Shown here: positions 56,988-64,000 of the stretch, in pieces
Layout: every line of letters starts with the position of its first letter
Numbering within the stretch: the first letter of the stretch is position 1
NCBI GenBank assembly: GCA_034509735.1
Contig: JACGWO010000011.1
Coordinates: 17,397,573-17,461,572, forward strand
Direction of reading: 5' to 3'
Source of the DNA: Sesamum alatum
Lineage: Eukaryota; Streptophyta; Magnoliopsida; Lamiales; Pedaliaceae
Length of the DNA: 64,000 nucleotides
Notes under the pieces: generated by a model
What the model was told of the DNA's origin: nothing
The model's input: only the letters and a program-made list of their open reading frames with translations
Databases searched by the model: none
Translations under genes and position numbers: made by a program

Positions 56988-59206
56988 TGAAAGAATCGGG
57001 TACGGCCCGGGAACGCAACGGAAGCGTAAAAAACGTTAATTTAAAGCATAAATTTAAACGGGTTCAAAGGGGTGTTCCCTTTGAAGTTCCCGGGCGTTCG
57101 GTGTTTGTCAAAGCATAAAATAAAGAGGAGAAGAATGCTGGACATATGGCTAAAGGAAGTAAACAAAGATACATGAAAACATAAAGAAAACCAACCTTAT
57201 GTTCGTTGCACGTAGAACCGGTTTGTTTCTAGCGTTGTTCCCTTTTCGTTTCTCCTTCCGTTCACTTGAGGATCCAAATTAGAATCCCTCTAATTTGTCC
57301 ACACCACACTATGGAATGTATATCTCTAATCTATTGCTAGATAGAAGTAGAGAAAAAAAGAAGAAAAAACAATCCAAAACAACACTATTGATTAGTGTTT
57401 TTGGAATGTTTTAGTTCAAACCTTTCCAAAAGGTATGAACACAAAAAGGAGAAATTTTCAGAGGTTTTTGGAGAGTTTCTTGATGGAAATTTCGTGCAAG
57501 ACCTTGCATGCAAGTTATGTGAATGGTTTTGTGTAAGTAGAGTTGTTGAATTCAAAATTCAACTTCTCTTGTCAACTTCCAAAGTAACCTACATACACAC
57601 ACCATTATCTACATAACCATGCACCATTATAGCAAATAAAACCACCCACAAAATCATACAAAGGCTGGTCACATGTGCCTCACATGTGGAAGATTTTAAT
57701 TCTTCCTTCATTTGCTATAAATTGAATTTTTCCATAGACTAGGACTACTAGTCTTAGACTTTTATTTAATCTAATTAAATTAAATCCAAACAAAGTCCAT
57801 TGGGCATTAATTAATCCAATTAATCTCAATCTAATTGATGCCCATAAGTTTATTTAATCCAATTAAATAAACATAAGTCCGAACTCTAATTAATTGATCC
57901 AATCAATTAATTAATCGAAACCCGATAAATTAATCCAATTAATTTAAAGGTTCTAAGTCCAAAAATTAACTAATCCAATTAATTAATTCTTGGACCATCC
58001 ATCAAATGGATTTCCCAATAAATGATCCAATCATTTATTTTTCTCCTTGAATTAATTTAATCCAATTAAATTAATTCGCTTCTTCTAGAATTAATTCCAA
58101 ATTAATTCTACCAATTCCATAGTGATTTGTGTGTGACTCTTTAGGTTCACCCTCAGCTAGACTTGGGCTTGTGTCCAACACAATTGGTTAAATCCAATTT
58201 AATTAACTATTTTCCAATTAACCATTAATCGGAAAACGCCCGTCACCATGGGTGGCCGTCTAGCAACGGTCCATGGCACTAGAGACTAGGTGAATGTTGG
58301 CGTGAACATTTAGGCTCTCGATTACCATACGAGTACGGTCCTTCCATCATCCGTCTCCCGGTCTAAGTCTAGGGCATGGAATTTGGCGTCGGTTCCCATC
58401 CTGGACTAGACAACTATGCTCAATAACTCGAGACGCGTTTGCTCTATTGATCGACGTAGGAAACCATTCCCTACTCGACCAATCGCTGTGGCCACAGACT
58501 TAAAGAGCTTAAACCGTCTCAGAGCGCATAGGAGACTCGACTGTCATATACTGACAGGTGACGGATCCTATCTTGGAATCCACCGTCCTCAATACATATT
58601 CCGACTGCACTGGATGAGGATTATGATGAACGTATCCCAGATACGGGCATCTCTTGCCAGACCCTAGATACAACCTTCATATGCATGTGACTGCCATGAT
58701 TCCTCAAGTCCGAGGACTAATCTCGTACTATCGGAGCCGAGAATTCCAGTCATACCGACTAAGCCTCCAAGGCTTCCATATGACGATTCCCGCGAGTCAG
58801 TTCAGTCAGCTAACACCCACGTCAACTAACCCACTAATATTGCATAGACGTCCAACGTCTGTCGCCGATGAAACACGGCACTCATCCAATGAATGCAATC
58901 CTTAGTGCAAGTCTCTGTAGGACCCTCGATGCCCTGTCTCGAGGTCCTCGACTTGGAACATTCCAGACCAACCCTCAGAAGTTGGTTTCATAGCTGCCAT
59001 CCAATGCGCAGCCCAACTACATGGGTTATACAATTGGTCTGTGGGCATTTGTTGTGACGTTAAAACATCGTTTAACGTAATCAGTAAGCACAACAAACAC
59101 ATAGTGCCACGGATGAATACTTACTATATTCATCAAGTCAATAAAGATTGCTAAATAGTACCCAAAACCGCCAATCCAATTGGCTTTCTGGTCACCTATT
59201 CTAACA
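56988..59206 (-). mobile_element. solo LTR of the ~2-kb copia family inside the gypsy element
   Basis: On the minus strand it starts TGTTAGAATAGGTGACC at 59206 and ends GATTCTTTCA at 56988; 2219 bases. It is flanked by a perfect 5-bp target duplication ATCAG (56983-56987 and 59207-59211). No internal sequence remains. It interrupts the gypsy pol between protease and RT, so it is younger than the gypsy insertion. Frames near 58416-58905 are LTR sequence. Confidence 0.93.
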
Positions 59207-59224
59207 ATCAGAAGTGCAAATGAT

Positions 59225-60146
59225 GCTAATCGAATTTCCACGAAAAAAAGGTTGATATGTTTGCATGGACAACATCGGCTTTTAAGGAAATTAGCCCTAC
59301 TGTCATTGAACATCGGTTGAATATTGATCCAAACGCTAAGCCCATTAGGCATAAGAAAAAAAAACTAAGAAATCGGATAATTGAGAATGAAGTGAACAAG
59401 TTGTTAGCTGTTGGTTATGTTATTGATGTTCAATATACTGACTGGCTGGAAAATGCAGTTGTGGTGACAAAGGCTGGGGGTAAAAGGAGAATATGTACAG
59501 ATTTCACAAAGCTTAACAAAGCTTGTCCTAGGGACCCATACCCCCGACCAAGGATTAACCAACTGGTAGGTTCTACTACAGGTTGTGTGTTACTCAGTAT
59601 GATGGATGCTTTCCAATGTTATCATCAAATTTTCATGGCGGAGGACGATCGCATCAAAATGTCTTTACTAAAAATGGAATCTATTGCTATGTTGTAATTC
59701 CCTTTGGCCTAAAAAATACCGGGGCAACTTATCAAAGACTGGTGAACTGAATATTTAAAGATCATATCGGTAAAACCATGGAGGTTTTCGTTGATGATAT
59801 GTTGGTAAAAGGTTTGAGAGAGTTCTACCACTTGGATCACCTAAACAAGTCATTTCAAGTGATGAGAAGGTATAGGATGAGTTAGAATTCCTTAAAGTGC
59901 ATATTTGGAGTTTGCAACGACAAGTTCTTGGGGTACTTAGTCACTGAGAGGGGAATTGAAGCTAATCTGGAGAAGATTGAAGCTATTTTACAGATGCCTA
60001 CGCCCAAATCAGTAGATATTCAGAGATTGGCAGGACTAATGGTGTCCCTTACTAGGTTCTTCTCAAAGGCAGCAGACAAGGGTTTGCCCTCCTTTAAAAT
60101 TCTACGCAATGTGAAGACCTTTAAGTGGTTTGATTTAATGGTCTGA
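59225..60146 (+). pseudogene. Tat gypsy reverse transcriptase
   Basis: MFAWTTSAFKEISPTVIEHR (59257), KRRICTDFTKLNKACPRDPY (59482), LSMMDAFQCYHQIFMAEDDR (59592), then frameshifted PFGLKNTGATYQR-like sequence and the catalytic VFVDDMLVKG box (about 59790). GYLVTERGIEANLEKIEAIL (59931) and PTPKSVDIQRLAGLMVSLTR follow. The codons for the catalytic aspartates survive but lie in different frames. Confidence 0.9.
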
Positions 60147-60149
60147 AAA

Positions 60150-60740
60150 ATTACTTGTCTTTCCCTCCCCTTCTTGCAAAACCTGTAGACGGGGAACCTC
60201 TGTATCTGTACTTTGTTGTTTCTAAATCCGCTGTAAGTTCAGTGTTAATAAGATCTCTGGATTGTGAACAACAATCAGTTTATTATGCATGTTGCAAGGT
60301 GTTGAGAAAAATTATATGATGATTGAGAAGTATGCCTTGGCACTTATGATTATTGTAAGAAAGTTCAGACCCTATATTCAGTCTCATGTTGTATTGTATT
60401 AACTGACCAACCTTAGAAGCAAGTATGCTTCCGGGAGATTAGTGAAATAGGCTGTGGAACTAGGTGAATATCATGTTGAATTCCTGCCAAGAACGACTAT
60501 CAAAGCACAAGTTCTTGCAGATTTTCTGGTGGAGATGAATAGTCAGAATGTGGACATGGTCCATGAAAAATGGCTCCTCCAAGTGGATGGATCGTCAACT
60601 TCCTCGTAGGGGGGCTAGAATTGTTTTAAGCTATCCAAAAGGTCTGGATCAGAGGTATCCATGAAGTTGAACTTCACGGTGACAAATAATGAAGCGGAAT
60701 ACGAGGCACTTCATGCCAGAATGACGTTGCCTACTCACTT
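60150..60740 (+). pseudogene. Tat gypsy first and second RNase H regions
   Basis: First RNase H: GEPLYLYFVVSKSAVSSVLI (about 60193) and EKYALALMIIVRKFRPYIQS (about 60326). The second, archaeal-type: WLLQVDGSSTS (about 60569) and FTVTNNEAEYEALHARM (about 60673), with the catalytic Asp and Glu visible. Two RNase H regions in tandem support the Tat assignment. Confidence 0.82.
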
Positions 60741-61309
60741 GGGGGCAAAACACTTGGTTGCAACATAGATTCCTAGTTGGTGGTTCAACAATTTTATGGA
60801 GCCAAGGAAGCAAGCGTAGTCAGATAACTTGAAAAGGTACACGAACTCCAACTAAACTTTTTAAATTTTAAATTACATCAAGTTCTTAGAGAGGAAAATG
60901 AACGGGTTGATGCCTTCTGAAAGTTTGCAAGCACAACATCCGGAATAAGTTCTAGGAAAGTTACTCTATTCATGTCTGAAAAATTAGAAATAGAAGAATT
61001 TGAGAAAGACCTTTGTGCACAGAGGTCTGAAAAAGACCTTCAGAGGTTTAGGTCTACAAGAGACCTTCAAGCTTAAGGGTTTAAAAAAGACCCCCAGTTA
61101 CTGAACATTCAAGTTTCTATTAGTGAATGGAAGGACTCAATGATCAAATTCCTTCAGGAGGAGCGATCAGAGGATGAGAATTACAACCGAAAAATGAGAA
61201 TTCAATCATCGAGATTTACAGTGATAGAAGGTGAGTTGTACAAAAGGTCATATTTTGCAAAAATTATCAATTTCATTCTAACATTCCTCATGTTCCCTAG
61301 AGAGAGTTA

Positions 61310-61930
61310 ATCAGTATTTAGTCGCTTACCCCTTCGATCAGTGGGGAATCAACACTTTGGGACCCTTTCCTTTAGCATCGATTCAGACAAAGTTTGCCAT
61401 TGTGGTGGTCGAGCACTTCACAAAATGGGTAAAGGCAGAAGCTGGCGCAAAGATAAGTGAAAACGAAATTATGAAGTTCTTATGAAAAAATATAATTTGC
61501 TGGTTTGGAATTCCAAGCGTTTAATCTCTGATAACGGGACCTAATTTTTGGGGAAGAGAATGCATGATTTATGTGAGGAGATGGGGATCTAACATAATTT
61601 TACTTCAGTAGCTCACCCGCAGGCCAATTGGTAGGTTGAGGTAGTATATAGAATTATATTGCATTATCTGAAAACCCGTCTTCAAGGGTTTAAAGAAAAT
61701 TAGGCAGATGAACTTCCAAGAGTATTATGGGCTTATCGCACTATTCCAAAGGATGCTATAAGGGTAACCCCATTTTGTATAGTGTATGGTTCAAAAGCAG
61801 TAATTCCTGTAAAGATTGGGGTAGAAACTGCAAGAGTGAAATTGTATGATGCGGCTAAAAATGAACAACAACGCGAGATGGATTTGATCCTATTGAATGA
61901 AAAGAGAGAGGCCCATATGTGAAAATCCTT
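61310..61930 (+). pseudogene. Tat gypsy integrase
   Basis: DQWGINTLGPFPLASIQTKF (about 61340) and FAIVVVEHFTKWVKAEAGAK hold the first catalytic Asp. The second is near SLITGPNF (about 61530). The third region is decayed around 61620. A chromodomain is not seen, consistent with Tat. The element then continues to VGDLALQKL and LDPKWEGPCKVVEL (62000-62080), the C-terminal GPY-like segment. Confidence 0.82.
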
Positions 61931-62267
61931 AGGTACAAGAAATAGATGGAGAAGATGTACAACAAGAAAGTTAGAGTCAAAGTCTTTCAGGTGGGAGACC
62001 TAGCATTACAAAAACTTGAAGCTTCCAAGAATATTGGAAAATTGGACCCAAAGTGGGAGGGTCCCTGCAAGGTAGTGGAATTAGCGAATATGGAGCATAT
62101 CTTCTCCAAGACTTGTCAGGAAGAGATCTACCATGACCCTGGAATACTCAGAATTTTAGAAGATTTTATCCATAAAAAATGTGTATCCTTTCGAAAGGTT
62201 GTAAACGGTTGTTAAGGAATGAAGAACTCTTTTTGATCTACATTGTCTTATTATAAGACAAAATATT

Positions 62268-62520
62268 TGAAAAAGACCTCCAAATTCGTGGTTTAAAAAA
62301 GACATCCAAACTTTAAATGTCTGAAAAAGACATCCAAACTTAAAATGGCTAAAAAAGACAAAGGTCTGAAAAAAACTTTTAAACTTAAAATGTTTGGAAA
62401 AGACCTTCAAACTTAAAACGTTTGAAAAAGACCTTCAAACTTAAAATAAAAAGACATTTTCTGTAAAAGACAGAGGTCACAAAAAGACCTTCAAAACTTA
62501 AAATATCTGAGAAAGACATG
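62268..62520. repeat. ~28-bp tandem repeat in the gypsy 3' spacer
   Basis: About eight degenerate units around 'gaaaaagaccttcaaactta' (variants with 'gacatcc'). The same 'agaccttca' motif also occurs in the 5' LTR region (53999, 54147) and between RNase H and integrase (61008-61105). Confidence 0.8.
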
Positions 62521-62530
62521 GCTTGAAAAT

Positions 62531-64000
62531 TATTGGAATGGGTGACTAAAAAGTCAATGAGGTTGGTTGTTCTGGGAACCATTCGCCAATCTTTGAACAA
62601 AAGTAATATTATGCTGATGAATGTAGTACGGATTCATCAATGGCAACAACGAGTTTGTTGTGCTTACTGCTAACATTGAACGGGGTTTTGATGTCACAAA
62701 AAATGCCCACAGACCGAATGGATAAGCCTGGGGGTTGGGCCTAAGTTGGTAGCTATGAGACCAACCCCTGAGGGCTGGTCTGAAATGTTCCAAGTCGAGG
62801 ACTCGACAAGGACATCGAGTGTCCTATAAAGACTTGCACTGAGTATTGTAGCCGTGTTTCATCGGCAGGAGACGTAGGTTGTCTGTGCAATTTCAGTGGG
62901 TTAGTTGGTAAGGTGGTCGACTGATTGAAGTGGCTTGCAGGAATCGTCATATGGAAGCCACACGGGCTTGGTCGATATGACTGGTATTCTCGGTTTCGAT
63001 AGTACGAGATTAGTCTTTGGACTTGAGGAATCATGGCAGTTGCTTACATATGGAGGATGTATCTTGGATCTTGCGAATGGTGATTTTGTCATAAGATATG
63101 GTCATCATAAGCCTTGTCCAGTGCAGTCGAGGTACGTAGTGAGGACAGTAGATTCCAAGAAAGAAATATCTAAGAATCTGACAGCAAGTTCTTCTATGCA
63201 CTCTGAGATGGTTTGGACTCTCGAAGTGTATGGCCATAGCCGTTGATCAAGTGGGAAAGGATTTCCTACGACAATCAAAGAGTTAAACGTTATCTCGAGT
63301 ATGAAGCACAGTTGCCTAGTCAAGGATGGGAACTGACACCCAATTCCATGCCCTAAACTAAGACAGAGAGACATGCGACAGTAGGACCGTATATGTATGT
63401 AATTTGGAGCCTAAATATTTATGCCACATATTCACCTAGTCTCTAGTGCCATGACCGTTGCTAGATGGCGACCTATGGTAACGGGCGATGTTGGTTATGG
63501 GATAATCGAAAGAACACACGCCCAAATCTAGCTAGGGTGAACCTAAAAAGTCATACTCGATTCAGCGGAACATAACGAAATTAATTATAATTAATGTCGG
63601 AAGGTAGAGATTAATTTAATTGGATTAAATTAATTTTTTGGAGAGAATATATGATTGGATCATTTATATAAAGATCCATGGGTTGCATTTTCCCAAAGAT
63701 TAATTAATTGAATTAATTAATTTTTTGTTTAAGCCTTTCAAATTAACTGGATTAATTTATTGGGTTGAATTCATAAGTTGGATTTATGAATTAATGAGAT
63801 TGTGCTTCCTTTCTAATTGGATTAAAAAGGATGAATTTTATATTGGACTTAAATATTAAATTGGATTTAATATAGAGTCCATTGGACCTTTGGGCTTATT
63901 TAAATTGGATTTAAATAAACCCGGTCCATAAAGCCTAAGGAAACGAGTGAACAAGATTTGATCTTGGAGAATTGAGATGAAGGGCCAAGATTCATCCTAG
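62531..64000 (+). mobile_element. LTR of the ~2-kb copia family, running off the window
   Basis: Starts with a mutated TATTGGAATGGGTGACTA and follows the copies at 42806 and (reversed) 59206 through 'tttgttgtgcttactg', 'cacctagtctctagtgccatg' and 'ctagggtgaacctaaa'. It is not finished at the window edge, so solo LTR and full element cannot be told apart. Confidence 0.85.

Larger units (their letters stand above)
53970..62530 (+). mobile_element. decayed Ty3/gypsy element, Tat lineage
   Basis: Order on the plus strand: 5' LTR (to about 54592), primer-site-like sequence, gag, protease, RT, first RNase H, second (archaeal-type) RNase H, integrase, then a repeat-rich 3' spacer. RT before integrase identifies gypsy. 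The second RNase H with WLLQVDGSS and NNEAEYEALHARM is a mark of the Tat clade. A solo LTR splits it at 56988-59206. The 3' LTR is not recognisable; another LTR starts at 62531. Stops are too many to count reliably, so the element is long dead. Confidence 0.88.

Noticed and set aside
58416..59352. Several open frames of 60-110 codons at 58416-59352
   Set aside because: Most lie inside the solo LTR, and the last crosses its edge. Equivalent frames appear in the other LTR copies, and none resembles a protein.
62554..63374. Open frames on both strands at 62554-63374
   Set aside because: They are the same LTR sequence as at 58416-59352 in the other orientation, so they are not genes.
1..64000. 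tRNA, rRNA or other structured RNA genes
   Set aside because: I saw no tRNA-like box A/box B pair with a foldable cloverleaf and no rRNA segment. A covariance-model scan would be needed to exclude small RNAs.

Overview
This is nuclear DNA from a flowering plant, most likely a eudicot: AT-rich spacers, GT-AG introns, one plant-type multi-exon gene, and a dense, nested mix of plant transposable elements (CACTA, Mutator-like, hAT-like, LINE, Ty1/copia, Ty3/gypsy). The species cannot be named from the sequence alone.

The one clearly intact host gene is on the minus strand at 21431-38945. It encodes a full-length site-1 protease (S1P/SBT6.1-type subtilase). I resolved it into 10 exons that join in frame with canonical splice sites to give 1035 residues, with the Asp/His/Asn/Ser catalytic set, an N-terminal signal segment and a C-terminal membrane segment. 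Its introns are swollen by repeats. Intron 4 holds a complete but dead copia element in antisense orientation, with matching 5-bp target duplications and a further insertion inside its reverse transcriptase. A Mutator-like element carrying a GC-rich cargo lies about 0.7 kb upstream of the start codon.

Layout. 1-4095: AT-rich spacer. 4096-7648: CACTA transposon with a decayed Transposase_24-type gene. 7649-9789: spacer with one unrecognised short coding-like fragment. 9790-16070: a LINE whose 5' part is inverted relative to its 3' part, as expected from twin priming, split by a solo LTR with a perfect target duplication. 16490-17838: a second LINE fragment. 17839-20708: a hAT-like element containing a 1.3-kb foldback. 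21431-38945: S1P. 39665-40959: Mutator-like element. 41096-42805: palindrome-rich segment and a plant-mobile-domain (PMD) pseudogene. 42806-51056: LTR fragments and a 5'-truncated copia whose 3' LTR holds another Mutator-like element. 51885-53776: two divergent DUF241 pseudogenes. 53970-62530: a decayed Tat-lineage gypsy element with two RNase H regions, split by another solo LTR. 62531-64000: a further LTR running out of the window.

One copia-type LTR family (starting TGTTAGAATA and about 2 kb long) occurs six times in this window, in both orientations, and ties the left and right flanks together. Apart from S1P and possibly the 8.6-kb fragment, every coding-like stretch I could recognise belongs to a transposable element or is a pseudogene.
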